The notes below the pieces were generated by a model, which saw only the letters and a program-made list of their open reading frames with translations, was not told the DNA's origin and made no database searches. DNA of 64,000 nt from Bosea sp. F3-2 (GTDB lineage: Bacteria; Pseudomonadota; Alphaproteobacteria; Rhizobiales; Beijerinckiaceae), in contig NZ_CP042331.1 in the NCBI RefSeq assembly GCF_008253865.1, positions 3,692,001-3,756,000 on the forward strand, given 5' to 3'. Position numbers and translations under genes: made by a program. This document shows positions 54,418 to 63,434 of the stretch, one piece after another. Numbering within the stretch: position 1 is the stretch's first letter; each line of letters begins with the position of its first letter.

Positions 54418-54720
54418 CCACCCGAGTTACAAGATCAATCGTCAGCATCAGCATACGCTCACTTTGACACAAATCACCGCATCGACCTGACCGATAACAA
54501 AAATATCATTCCAAATTTTAATACTTAATTATAAATCTATAATACACATTACCACAATAAATCAAGTATAGTTAAACTATTAAATACATTAAATTGTTTA
54601 AAGCATTGAATATTACTTTCAAGAATCGCGCAATCTACTCGATAGAATCAACGATATCATTGACGCCGCAATATCATACTATTAAAATGAGCGATTGCTA
54701 GAGCCTGCTGATTTTACGCA
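54418..54720. other. AT-rich non-coding stretch
   Basis: About 300 bases, strongly AT-rich (54480-54690 especially), in contrast with all DNA to the left. No gene, dyad or phage-like att site recognised. It marks the boundary between adhesin locus and polysaccharide island. Confidence 0.6.
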
Positions 54721-54730
54721 GAAACACGCC

Positions 54731-54823
54731 GTCATCCCGGGCTTGACCCGGGATCCATCGTAGACTGCCGAGCCCTATGATGGATTCCGGATCGGCGCCG
54801 CTTCGCGGCTTGTCCGGAATGAC
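54731..54823. repeat. Dispersed palindromic repeat, GTCATCCCGG class, copy 3
   Basis: Begins GTCATCCCGG and ends CCGGAATGAC. Internal GGATCCATCGTA-like arm at 54751-54763 is matched, imperfectly, by TATGATGGATTCCGG at 54776-54790. More diverged than copies at 9304 and 13408. Confidence 0.8.
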
Positions 54824-54873
54824 GGGGCCGTTTCCGCTAAAAGTCAGCGTGTTCTAGCGGACAAGGCCAAGCG

Positions 54874-55346
54874 TCACACCAAGCTCGACCGCAAAATTGG
54901 CAACGACGACCCAGAGGTGTGAGCCTTCAAACACGCAACCAGTTGCGCATTTGCCCGTTCGGTTCCCCTCGATTGTCTCTTGTCAGAGGAGGTGCTCCAT
55001 GTCGTCACCAGCCGCCGCAGCATCCGCCCGCCCACCTGGAAGGCCGAGACTATCGTGCTTTGCCGAATGAAGCCGAAGTGCCGGTCGATCGCGATATGGA
55101 TTTGTAGCAAGGGATCTGCGACGGGGTCGTTCCGCCCGACAGATGCCGGATCTTGCCACCGATCATCAAGATCCAGCGCGCATCGACACCCTCCTGCACC
55201 GCCTTGTTCAGCTCGTCCTGACAGATCTCCCTGGCCGTCGCGGCGGCAGCCTTGAACGCCACCTTCGCTCTCGCAGAATGAATGCGCCCAAACAAACCGC
55301 GCAGCCCGGGAATGATCGAACTCGTCGTCACGCGTCGAGTTAACAA
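54874..55346 (-). pseudogene. Decayed IS5-type transposase fragment
   Basis: Frames on the minus strand read VDARWILMIGGK, then IHIAIDRHFGFIRQSTIVSAF and LRRLVTT, in the order VDARW, IDR.FGFIR, LVT seen in IS5-group DDE transposases, but they lie in different frames and are interrupted, so the gene is dead. No intact ends or target duplication were found by eye. Recognition is from memory of family patterns. Confidence 0.45.
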
Positions 55347-55375
55347 AAAGGGACTAAAGGGGCCATCGGTTCATA

Positions 55376-56860
55376 ATGGAAAACCTTCGGGGAAAATCTG
55401 TCCATGCCGGGCTCGCAAATGTAAGCGGTCAAGTTGGGCGCGTTCTTATTAAAATATTATCGACAATGATTTTGGCGCGCCTGCTGGCACCAAGCGATTA
55501 TGGCTTGATCGCGATGGCAACGACCTTTACTGGCTTTCTAGGTCTTTTCAGCAGCTTAGGGCTCTATCACGCCACAATCCAATGCGATTCGATCTCCCTC
55601 GACCAATCTTCGACGCTTTTCTGGATCGTTCTTCTTATTGGATTCGTTCTTTTTATTTTATGCATAGCGCTCTCACCCGCAATTGCACTCTTCTATGGCG
55701 ATCCAAATCTTATCTCTGTAACGATTATTATCGGAACCGGATTCATATTTTCGGGGGCCGGCATACAACATGGAGCACTCTTGTCCCGACAGATGCGCTA
55801 CGGGACGTCAGCGCTCATTGATATTAGCTCCGAGTTTATCAGTACTGCCGCGGCGATCTATCTCGCCTTGATCGGGTACGGATATTACGCTTTGGCGTTC
55901 ATGATCGTCCTGCAGCCGCTCGTCGCGACGATCGGGTTGTGGTGCAGTACAAGATGGTTTCCAACGCGCCCGCGTTTCAGCACCCAGATCGCGCCGATGC
56001 TACGCTTCGGGAGAGCCATGACGCTCACCAGCGCGGTCACTTACATCGCAAACAACCTGCAGAAGGTCCTGATTGGCAAATTCTGGGGCGAGGAAGCAAT
56101 TGGATTGTACGGACGCGGCAGCTATTTGATATCGTTTCCGATCGATACATTGAACAATGCCATAGGCGAAGTAGCTTTCAACGCCCTATCGAAGGTTAAA
56201 CGAGATGCGGCTCGGCTCCGGCGCTCGTTTTTGCAGATCTATACGTGTGTCGTCGCACTGACTCTACCGATCACGACAGCTTGTGCGCTATTCGCCGATG
56301 ATGTGATCGCAATACTCCTCGGTCCAAACTGGAGTGCGGTCGTCCCGATATTCCGGCTTCTGACTCCAGCCGTCTTGGTGTTCGCAATCAATAGCCCAAT
56401 CGGATGGCTGTTGAGCGCACTTGGAATGGCCGACAGAGGCCTGAAGATCGCACTGATTTCGGCTCCCTTGTTGTTGTTGGCAGTGATGGCCGGGTTGCCT
56501 TATGGGCCGAACGGCGTCGCTTTGTCTTACTCTGCCATCATGCTGCTGAAGGCTGCGCCCGTGACAGCGTGGGCCCTTCGCGGGACAGGAATCCATTTTA
56601 GGGACGTTTTCACCGGCCTGCGCGGAGCCCTTACTGCAAGCGTCATCGCAGGGATCATATCCTATACCGTAAAGGTCGAATTATTGGCTGCGGCGCCTCC
56701 CTTTGTTCGCCTTGCTCTGGTGGTCGCACTGTTCTCGGTAACCTATGTCGTGGTGCTGTTGCGCTCGACCACGCACAAGGCCGTCATTTCTGACGTGCTG
56801 CAGACGGCAAAGAGCCTTGGAATCGACCCGAGAAAATTAGGTTTCAAGAGCGCCGCTTGA
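55376..56860 (+). CDS. Wzx-type oligosaccharide flippase
   Basis: 494 residues, about 12-14 hydrophobic segments, beginning MENLRGKSVHAGLANVSGQV and ILSTMILARLLAPSDYGLIA, the classic start of polysaccharide transporters (PF13440/Wzx). It would flip lipid-linked repeat units across the inner membrane. Lower GC and AT-rich codons than the left of the window point to separate ancestry. A second flippase lies at 61861. Confidence 0.88.
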   Translation: MENLRGKSVHAGLANVSGQVGRVLIKILSTMILARLLAPSDYGLIAMATTFTGFLGLFSSLGLYHATIQCDSISLDQSSTLFWIVLLIGFVLFILCIALSPAIALFYGDPNLISVTIIIGTGFIFSGAGIQHGALLSRQMRYGTSALIDISSEFISTAAAIYLALIGYGYYALAFMIVLQPLVATIGLWCSTRWFPTRPRFSTQIAPMLRFGRAMTLTSAVTYIANNLQKVLIGKFWGEEAIGLYGRGSYLISFPIDTLNNAIGEVAFNALSKVKRDAARLRRSFLQIYTCVVALTLPITTACALFADDVIAILLGPNWSAVVPIFRLLTPAVLVFAINSPIGWLLSALGMADRGLKIALISAPLLLLAVMAGLPYGPNGVALSYSAIMLLKAAPVTAWALRGTGIHFRDVFTGLRGALTASVIAGIISYTVKVELLAAAPPFVRLALVVALFSVTYVVVLLRSTTHKAVISDVLQTAKSLGIDPRKLGFKSAA

Positions 56861-58015
56861 GCGGATGAAGCGCCGCTCGGCCAGCTCGAAGAAGCCGTTG
56901 TTCAGCGGCTCGGCTACTCCGGCTCAACTTTACCCTTCCTGGCCAAGTAACGGGGCAGAGTGGTCTCCGAGGCGGGGGGCATCAAGCTCTGCGGCACTCG
57001 CGCTCCAGCATCGCAAGGGGCATCGCCAACAGCACGCACATGAAGCCGCAGGGCTCGGCTGATCGGCAGACCGCTCTCGCACGCCCCCTCGCCTTGCTGC
57101 CGCACCGAGCATGGACGCGCCGCACGGGGACACGGATGGAGCAGTTGATCGGTACGGTCAGGCTCGTCGAGCGACGAAGAAGATCGGGCTGGCGAACTTC
57201 GTCTCCGACATCAAGCAACGCATCGTTTTGGGCCGCCTTGGCGACCGGAATTCCGCGGAATCGCCTTGCCCGGTCTCCCGCTCTGGAAGTTTAACCGATG
57301 ACGCTCTTCTGGCCACCAGAGCAATCGAACAGCAGTCGGTGGCCTCAAGACAAGGCCGCCCACCGTAGACAGCCTGTCTCCGATACCGTGCAACCAACCA
57401 TGAATTCCATCCAGCGGCCAACAACTTAACGGCACCCTCCCCTTGCCTCCTCCTCGGTTTGCTTGGGAACAGTGGCGATCCCCTGCCGTTGATTATTTAG
57501 AATTCCCGGGGGCTGGCAGCATGCGTGACGTGATATCGGGCCGCGCGCATCATGCGATCTCAAATCCGGAGATGATGAAAGCACCGTGGCCGAGCGCAGT
57601 GCCAGTTGGCTCGAAGCTGCGGCGACCAAGGATCGAGCGCCCCGGACATTGCGGGACAGGAAATGTCGGCGACGACGCTGCGGTCTCAATCGTCCCGAGC
57701 GAGATCAAAGAACGGTGCCCCAAGCATCGCTTGTCGCGCTATCCCTTGCGCCGACAGCCTCGCACCATCGGCACGGGCCTCGCCAGATATCCGCAAATAC
57801 CCGGGCATATTTTTCCGGCGAGAACGGCAGCGGAATCACTGCGCAGTTTGAGAGCTTTCGAAAACGCCGTTCGGGTGAATCCATCCGATCGGCCTTCTGA
57901 TCAAAATACATGATCAGACCGCATTGACTGCCGAAATCGACCGGCTTTTCGAGGGAGAGGAATTAACAGACGCCAAACAGCCGGTGATGAGAGGTTCGAT
58001 ATCTGCTTAATCTCG
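56861..58015. other. Non-coding or decayed region in polysaccharide island
   Basis: 1.15 kb without an intact gene. Contains the transposase scrap at 57060-57270. At 57705-57911, minus strand, PLPFSPEKYARVFADIWRG could be a remnant of a glycosyltransferase, but I cannot confirm it. Otherwise nothing recognisable. Confidence 0.5.
57060..57270 (+). pseudogene. Decayed IS5-type transposase C-terminal fragment
   Basis: Two plus-strand frames give RMEQLIGTVRLVE and ARRATKKIGLANFVSDIKQR, which match the order RM..FIRTIGL and KIGLANLVYNIKR at the C-terminus of IS5-group transposases. They are in different frames and have no upstream DDE core. A separate relic from 54874-55346. Confidence 0.4.
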
Positions 58016-59041
58016 ATGGGAATGGCGATGAAAGCGAACGAAGGCCCTTTGGTTAGCGTATTGACGCCGGTCTATAATGGAGCCGCCTATCTGAGGGACT
58101 GCATCGAGAGCGTTCTGTCGCAATCTTATGAGAATTTCGAGTACATCATCATAAACAATGCCAGCACGGATCGTACCCTGGAATTGGCGAACGAGTACGC
58201 CAAGAGAGACGAGCGGATACGTATATGCAGCAATGATACTTTGCTGCCGATCATCGCGAACCACAACAGGGCATTCCGGGAGATAGACCCGCGGAGCAAG
58301 TACTGCAAGGTCGTTTCCGCTGACGATTTGATCTTTCCGGAATGCCTGGCACAAATGGTGGCGCTCGCAGAGGCGAACCAACGAGTCGGCTTGGTAGGCT
58401 CCTACCAATTGTGCGGCCAGATGAATTGCAACTTCGAAGACCAGACGGTGCGGAATGTCGGGCTCGATCCTTTCAGATCTATCTTTCCGGGCACCGAAGT
58501 CTGCCGGAAGCAACTCCTTGGAGAGCTGAGTGTTTTCGGCAATCCGACATCGACGATGTACCGGTCGGATCTGGTTCGCCGGACTCAAGAATTCTATCCG
58601 AACGCTTCCACCGAAGCCGATACAAGCGCTTGCTTCAGCGCGCTGTCCGATGCCGACTATGGCTTCGTTCACCAGATCCTTTCATACGAGCGCGTTCACA
58701 ACGTCCGGCAAACGACCATAGCCCAGAATCTCAATACCTATCTCCCGTCAGCGATAAGCGACTGCTTGACGTATGGTCGAAATTTCATGACCGAGGCGGA
58801 GCTCGCCGAAAGACTTCACCACCTTGTCGTTGAATATTATGAATTTCTGGGATCAAGCGCACTCAGGCCGAGCAACAACGCTTTTTGGACTTACCATAAA
58901 TCTGCGCTGCAAGCGTTGGGGATTCCGCTGGACAGAAGACGAGTCGTCCTGGAAGCAGCAAAGAAATGCATGAGGACGATGAAAACGCCAACCCGATTCT
59001 TCGGAGTGGCGATGGAACGGGCGCGGCGCATTCTAAATTGA
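58016..59041 (+). CDS. Family 2 glycosyltransferase
   Basis: 341 residues. GT-A fold: LVSVLTPVYNGAAYLRDCIE, FEYIIINNASTDRTLELANE and VVSADDLIFPECLAQM, where the ADD corresponds to the DXD metal site. The C-terminal part is helical and ends near ERARRILN. Adds a sugar to a lipid-linked repeat unit; donor and linkage unknown. Alternative start at 58028. Followed 68 bases later by a second GT2. Confidence 0.88.
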   Translation: MGMAMKANEGPLVSVLTPVYNGAAYLRDCIESVLSQSYENFEYIIINNASTDRTLELANEYAKRDERIRICSNDTLLPIIANHNRAFREIDPRSKYCKVVSADDLIFPECLAQMVALAEANQRVGLVGSYQLCGQMNCNFEDQTVRNVGLDPFRSIFPGTEVCRKQLLGELSVFGNPTSTMYRSDLVRRTQEFYPNASTEADTSACFSALSDADYGFVHQILSYERVHNVRQTTIAQNLNTYLPSAISDCLTYGRNFMTEAELAERLHHLVVEYYEFLGSSALRPSNNAFWTYHKSALQALGIPLDRRRVVLEAAKKCMRTMKTPTRFFGVAMERARRILN

Positions 59042-59109
59042 ATCTGTCGAGATCTTTTCGACAAAAGCATCCATGCGCTCAAAGGCGGGCAGATATTCGG
59101 GGTAATGAG

Positions 59110-60123
59110 ATGGGCTCGCCGAAATTCAGCGTTCTGATAGCAAATTACAACAACGCTCACCTGATTCAGCAGGCGCTGGATAGCATCAAAAGGCAAACGG
59201 TTCAGGACTTTGAAGTGATTGTCGTGGACGATGGATCGACGGATAGCAGTCGCTTCGTGATCGAGGCGGCCGCAGCATCGTTCGATGGAAAGCTTCGATA
59301 TATTTACCAACCGAACGGCGGCGTAGCGAGTGCCAGGAATACCGCAATCACGGCGTCTTCCGGAGACTACATCACGTTTCTGGATCCGGATGATTATTGG
59401 CACGATGAGAGATTGCAGGCTCACGCGGAAATATTGGATGAACATGAGGCGGTCGGATTTTGCTGCAGCGACTTTGACCGTCTCCATGAAGATGGGCATG
59501 TTGAGCGACATTTCAGCAAATGGGTGGCGTTTCCGCATTTTCCATTTGAGCAGCCGATTTCGCGCGAAGATTCACTGAGGTGGCTTCTCGCTGTAAATTT
59601 CGTCGGCACCAATGGAGTGACAATCCGAAGGAGTTGCGTAGAAGCCGTTGGGTTGTTCAACGAAAACTACAAACAAGCTGAGGACTATGATTATTGGCTT
59701 CGGTGCTCTGCGAATACGGAATTTTATGTCATCCCACGAGTCCTGCATACATACAGGATTCATCAGGGCGGCCTGACAAAAAACTTTCTCGAAAATTGCG
59801 AATACAGCCAGCGAGTGATCCAAGAATACACAAGAACCTATGATGGATTCATCAAATCTCGCGGGCTGGAAGGCGCGGTTAGAACTGCGGTCTCGCGAAA
59901 GTGGTATGAAATCGGAAATTTGAATTTTGAAGGCGGACACACAAAAAGAGCGTTTTACTCGTATGTAATGGGCCTGGAATCGGAGATCTCGTTTCCGAAC
60001 TTGTTGCGCTTCATCTCAGTGGCAGCGCGCAAGACAATCAGGCTCGGTACATTTGGATTTCTTTCGAGAGAGCGCCTTGGACCGGTGGGCATCTCCGCAC
60101 CGACGAGGCCGCGACGATCCTGA
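59110..60123 (+). CDS. Family 2 glycosyltransferase
   Basis: 337 residues from ATG 59110 (MGSPKFSVLIANYNNAHLIQ); the frame upstream overlaps the previous gene only as shadow. GT-A motifs: FEVIVVDDGSTDSSRFVI, GGVASARNTAITASSGDYIT, FLDPDDYW with the DXD motif, and KQAEDYDYWLRC (catalytic-type ED). C-terminal residues after GFLSRERLG may derive from readthrough into the transposase scrap that begins at its stop. Confidence 0.88.
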   Translation: MGSPKFSVLIANYNNAHLIQQALDSIKRQTVQDFEVIVVDDGSTDSSRFVIEAAAASFDGKLRYIYQPNGGVASARNTAITASSGDYITFLDPDDYWHDERLQAHAEILDEHEAVGFCCSDFDRLHEDGHVERHFSKWVAFPHFPFEQPISREDSLRWLLAVNFVGTNGVTIRRSCVEAVGLFNENYKQAEDYDYWLRCSANTEFYVIPRVLHTYRIHQGGLTKNFLENCEYSQRVIQEYTRTYDGFIKSRGLEGAVRTAVSRKWYEIGNLNFEGGHTKRAFYSYVMGLESEISFPNLLRFISVAARKTIRLGTFGFLSRERLGPVGISAPTRPRRS

Positions 60124-60240
60124 CAGTCCCGCTTTCCCATCAAGATCCATCTGAAGACCGATTTCGACGCCACCCATCGCCTTCGACCTGACCGGCGGGG
60201 AAAGGTGGAAGGTTCGGAAAACCTCGGCATCGGGCTGGTC
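60124..60240 (+). pseudogene. Decayed IS5-type transposase fragment
   Basis: Reads FPIKIHLKTDFDA and, after a one-base shift, PIAFDLTGGE. KIHLKTDFDG..PIAFDLTGGE is a hallmark of the IS5-group transposase core. Frameshifted and without ends; directly abuts the stop of the preceding glycosyltransferase gene. Confidence 0.5.
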
Positions 60241-60292
60241 GTCGTGATCCCGCTCTCTCGGCAGCGTTCTCCGGGCGCCCGTTTCAGCACCC

Positions 60293-60398
60293 TGCTAGAG
60301 CATTTTCGAGCGAAGCGGATACCGGCTTGCGTGAAGAAAATACGCCAAAACAATGACTTGGAGCATTTCCGCGATCCGGAGAAACGCGGAAATGCTCC
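60293..60398. repeat. Palindromic repeat with GGAGCATTTCCGCG arms
   Basis: Perfect 14-base arms GGAGCATTTCCGCG (60360-60373) and CGCGGAAATGCTCC (60385-60398). Upstream AGAGCATTTTCGAGCGAAGC and GATACCGGCTTGCGTGAAG are a related half. I recognise this as a widely scattered element of Hyphomicrobiales genomes. Between a glycosyltransferase gene and the end of the convergent pyruvyl transferase gene. Confidence 0.75.
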
Positions 60399-60458
60399 AA
60401 GCACGATTGCGGATGGGGACGACGACGAATAAGATCCCCCGTTCCGAGAAGCTCGAGA

Positions 60459-61721
60459 TCATCCAGTTTGTAGAGCTGTCGCATCTTGTAGAGCCGTCGC
60501 ATCTGCCGGCACGCCGAACGCTCGCTTGTATTGGTCGTCGAGCTCGCCACGAAACTCGAGCACCTTTTGCGCGATTCGGGCTTTGACCTCCCTGGCATCG
60601 GCCGTCAAAAGTTCAAACGTTTGGATGAGCGTGTCTGAATCCAGCCCGTGTATGTCCAAACAATATGCCGACATGCCCATTGCGGCCATCAACGATGCGC
60701 ATTTGTGATGGAATGAAATCGCAATGACCGGCTTGCCGCCGAGCAACGCCAACAGGACGTTATGAAAGCGAGTCGCCACGACAAAGTCTGATACAAGAAG
60801 TGCCGAAAATAGGCTTTCCACTGAAGTAACAGGCTCATCAATAATCGCGTTTCCACCTCGTGCTTGCGTGTCTTCGCCCAACGACTGGACAAAATGGTCC
60901 CTGGCCGATACGTCCACTGTGTCGCCTATAAGCGGCCTCACGTTGTAACCCTGCGAAATCAGCCACCTGGTGAACCGAGTCAACTTCTCCCAATAGTCCT
61001 GGTCTGTCGATGCGCTGGGATTGGGCACGCTGTAATTTCCAGCGTAGGTCATGACTCCTAGACCGATTTCCTGGGCCTTATTTTTGTCCGGCCGCGAGGC
61101 CGGGACCGGGAGGCTAAATGCGAGATCAGGGTAGACAGGATCGTGGCTAGCCTTGAACCCAATACTCGCGAGGTATTGGCGGCTCGAAATCTCTCGGTAC
61201 GAGCGGAAATCGGCCAAGGACAGAGCGGCCTTCACAAAGAACCGGCCAAGTCGGCTATAGAGCGGCCCGGCGCCCACACTCAGAAACAGCAGCCGGCATC
61301 CACATAACTTCGCGATCACCGCCCATCTGAAAAGGCCGTAGGGCCCGCACCCCCCCAACCCGAAGACATCCGTGAGTAATCCCGTTCCCGGGATGATCAA
61401 CATTTCCGCGCGTCTCAGCACCATAATTCCGGAAATGCATCGATGCAGTTCGGTAGGAAACCCGAGGACGACCCTGCGTACGATTCGTCCTAGCGACGTC
61501 TTAGGTGTCCAGAACTTGAATAACTCCTGGTTGACCGGAATTGCCTCAACGTCGTCAGCTTTCGTAGCGTTCTCGTGATCATCGGTTATACAAATAAAAT
61601 TTGCACCAGGGTATAACCGACGAAGATTGTATAAGGCGGCCTGAAGGCTACATTCGTTTCCAAAATTAGTCGAGTTGAAATGACCGAAGAAAGCGATGGT
61701 CCCAGGCCCATTCCTGCGCAT
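60459..61721 (-). CDS. Polysaccharide pyruvyl transferase family protein
   Basis: 420 residues from ATG 61721, preceded by GGAAGG; the frame continues 16 codons further. PF04230-type features: GHFNSTNFGNECSLQAALYN near the N-terminus, IIPGTGLLTDVFG, SVGAGPLYSRLGR, VYPDLAFSLP, SARDHFVQSLGED and RFHNVLLALLGGKPVIAISFHHK (GT-B-like second half). Adds a pyruvate ketal to a sugar residue of an exopolysaccharide or glycan. Convergent with the glycosyltransferases. Confidence 0.85.
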   Translation of the reverse strand: MRRNGPGTIAFFGHFNSTNFGNECSLQAALYNLRRLYPGANFICITDDHENATKADDVEAIPVNQELFKFWTPKTSLGRIVRRVVLGFPTELHRCISGIMVLRRAEMLIIPGTGLLTDVFGLGGCGPYGLFRWAVIAKLCGCRLLFLSVGAGPLYSRLGRFFVKAALSLADFRSYREISSRQYLASIGFKASHDPVYPDLAFSLPVPASRPDKNKAQEIGLGVMTYAGNYSVPNPSASTDQDYWEKLTRFTRWLISQGYNVRPLIGDTVDVSARDHFVQSLGEDTQARGGNAIIDEPVTSVESLFSALLVSDFVVATRFHNVLLALLGGKPVIAISFHHKCASLMAAMGMSAYCLDIHGLDSDTLIQTFELLTADAREVKARIAQKVLEFRGELDDQYKRAFGVPADATALQDATALQTG

Positions 61722-61860
61722 GGTCTTGCCTTCCAAATATAAACGCCGCTTGACACCAAAACCCCGCAACCGCAGAGTATCGTATCTTCATGTATTTCTC
61801 AATCTGATAACTCCTTGAGCGAATATTTGATCCGGTAGGCGTCAGCCGTTTCGAAAGGGC

Positions 61861-63432
61861 ATGCGTTATAAGGGGGGCAGGCTATTGATCGGCAACCGCG
61901 ATCCCCGGGCGCAGACAGCCATCAACGAGCGCGTGCTTTCCCCCCACCATCTGAGAGACGCTCTCGGGAAACGCACGATCGTCGGGGGAGCCATCGCGGT
62001 AGGCGCCCAGCTTGTTCGTTTCGCGCTACAGGTCGCCGGCTCGGCCATGCTTGCACGCCTGCTCGAGCCGAGCCAGTTCGGCCTTGTCGCGATGGGCAGC
62101 ACCGTGACGGCGTTCATCATCGTTCTGACCGAACTCAATGTCGCGACGGCGGCGGTGCAGCAGGAGAACCTCGACCAGAACACAGCCAGCGCTTTGATGT
62201 GGATCGCCTTCGGCATGGGGTTTTTGGCGTTCCTGCTCTCGGCGGCCGCTGCGCCAGCATCACTTTGGTTTTTCGACGACCGACGCCTGCCGCTCGTGGT
62301 ACTGGGCCTCAGCCTGAACGCCCCGATCTATGCGGTCGGTGCGCTGCACACCGCGCTGCTAACCCGCAATATGCGTTGGCTCGATCTTCAGATCGCCTCG
62401 CTCAGCGGCCTTGCGATCAGCCTCGTGGTTGCTGTTATCGCGGCTAAGCTGTTCGCCGCCGGCTATTGGGCGCTCGTCATTCAATCGTGGGTGACGGCGT
62501 TTACAACGACAGCGGCAGTCTGGATCCTTTGCCCGTGGCGACCAAGCATTGTGAAAGATTGGTCGGCCGCGAAATCATCACTCAAGTTCGGCTTTCACCT
62601 GACTGGCGCGATGATCCTGAACTACTTCCATCAGCAGCTTGACAATATCCTGATCGGCGCACGCTGGGGCTCGGTCGAACTCGGTTTCTATTCGCGCGCG
62701 TACAATCTACTCATGATGCCGCTCAACTTTCTGAGCGGGCCGCTAGGCTCTGCCATGATCCCGGCGTTGAGCCGGCTACATCGCGAGCCTGCAAGGTGGC
62801 GCGAAGCCTATCTCGACGCATTAGGCGTCATCACCTTCGTAGGCGCCGGGATGGCTGGCATGCTTTATGGAGGCGCGTCGCCCATCGTTGACATCGTGCT
62901 CGGCCCGCAATGGCAACCTGTGAAGCTGATCTTCAGCTGTTTGGTGCTCGGCATGCTGGCCTCTGTTCCGATGAGCGCGACCGGCTGGCTCTATATCTCG
63001 ACCGGTCGAACCGACCGAATGTTCTATTGGAGCCTGATCGGTGTCCCGATCTATGTCACATCGTTCTTGATAGGGCTTCCATACGGCGCCGTGGGCGTAG
63101 CGCTGTGTTACAGCATTTCGCGTTACGTCGCGTTCTTTCCTTCGATGTTCATGGCCATCTATCAGACGAACATCACCATTTTCGATATCCTCGCTGTGAT
63201 CGCCGTGCCGACGCTGACCGGAGCCGCAATCGGCTTCGCGCTCTCGCTGGTGGTCGCCGTTCTCTCGACCGCGCCGGCGCTGGCAGCTATTGCGGCGGCC
63301 GGGCTGCTTTACGCAGGGGTTTGTGCCCTCGCAGTGTCGCACCTTCCGGTGTATCGACGCCTGCGAAGCCGCGGCCTTCACACGCTCAACAGCGCCTATG
63401 CGCGCCTTTTACGACGCGGGCCGGCCGGCTGA
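61861..63432 (+). CDS. Wzx-type oligosaccharide flippase (second copy)
   Basis: 523 residues, about 14 hydrophobic segments. GSAMLARLLEPSQFGLVAMG is the canonical early segment, with LGFYSRAYNLLMMPLNFLSG and LPYGAVGVALCYSISRYVAF later. Distinct from the flippase at 55376 and of higher GC. Two flippases in 8 kb suggest that either two glycans are made here or that an older locus was partly replaced. Confidence 0.88.
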   Translation: MRYKGGRLLIGNRDPRAQTAINERVLSPHHLRDALGKRTIVGGAIAVGAQLVRFALQVAGSAMLARLLEPSQFGLVAMGSTVTAFIIVLTELNVATAAVQQENLDQNTASALMWIAFGMGFLAFLLSAAAAPASLWFFDDRRLPLVVLGLSLNAPIYAVGALHTALLTRNMRWLDLQIASLSGLAISLVVAVIAAKLFAAGYWALVIQSWVTAFTTTAAVWILCPWRPSIVKDWSAAKSSLKFGFHLTGAMILNYFHQQLDNILIGARWGSVELGFYSRAYNLLMMPLNFLSGPLGSAMIPALSRLHREPARWREAYLDALGVITFVGAGMAGMLYGGASPIVDIVLGPQWQPVKLIFSCLVLGMLASVPMSATGWLYISTGRTDRMFYWSLIGVPIYVTSFLIGLPYGAVGVALCYSISRYVAFFPSMFMAIYQTNITIFDILAVIAVPTLTGAAIGFALSLVVAVLSTAPALAAIAAAGLLYAGVCALAVSHLPVYRRLRSRGLHTLNSAYARLLRRGPAG

Positions 63433-63434
63433 GA

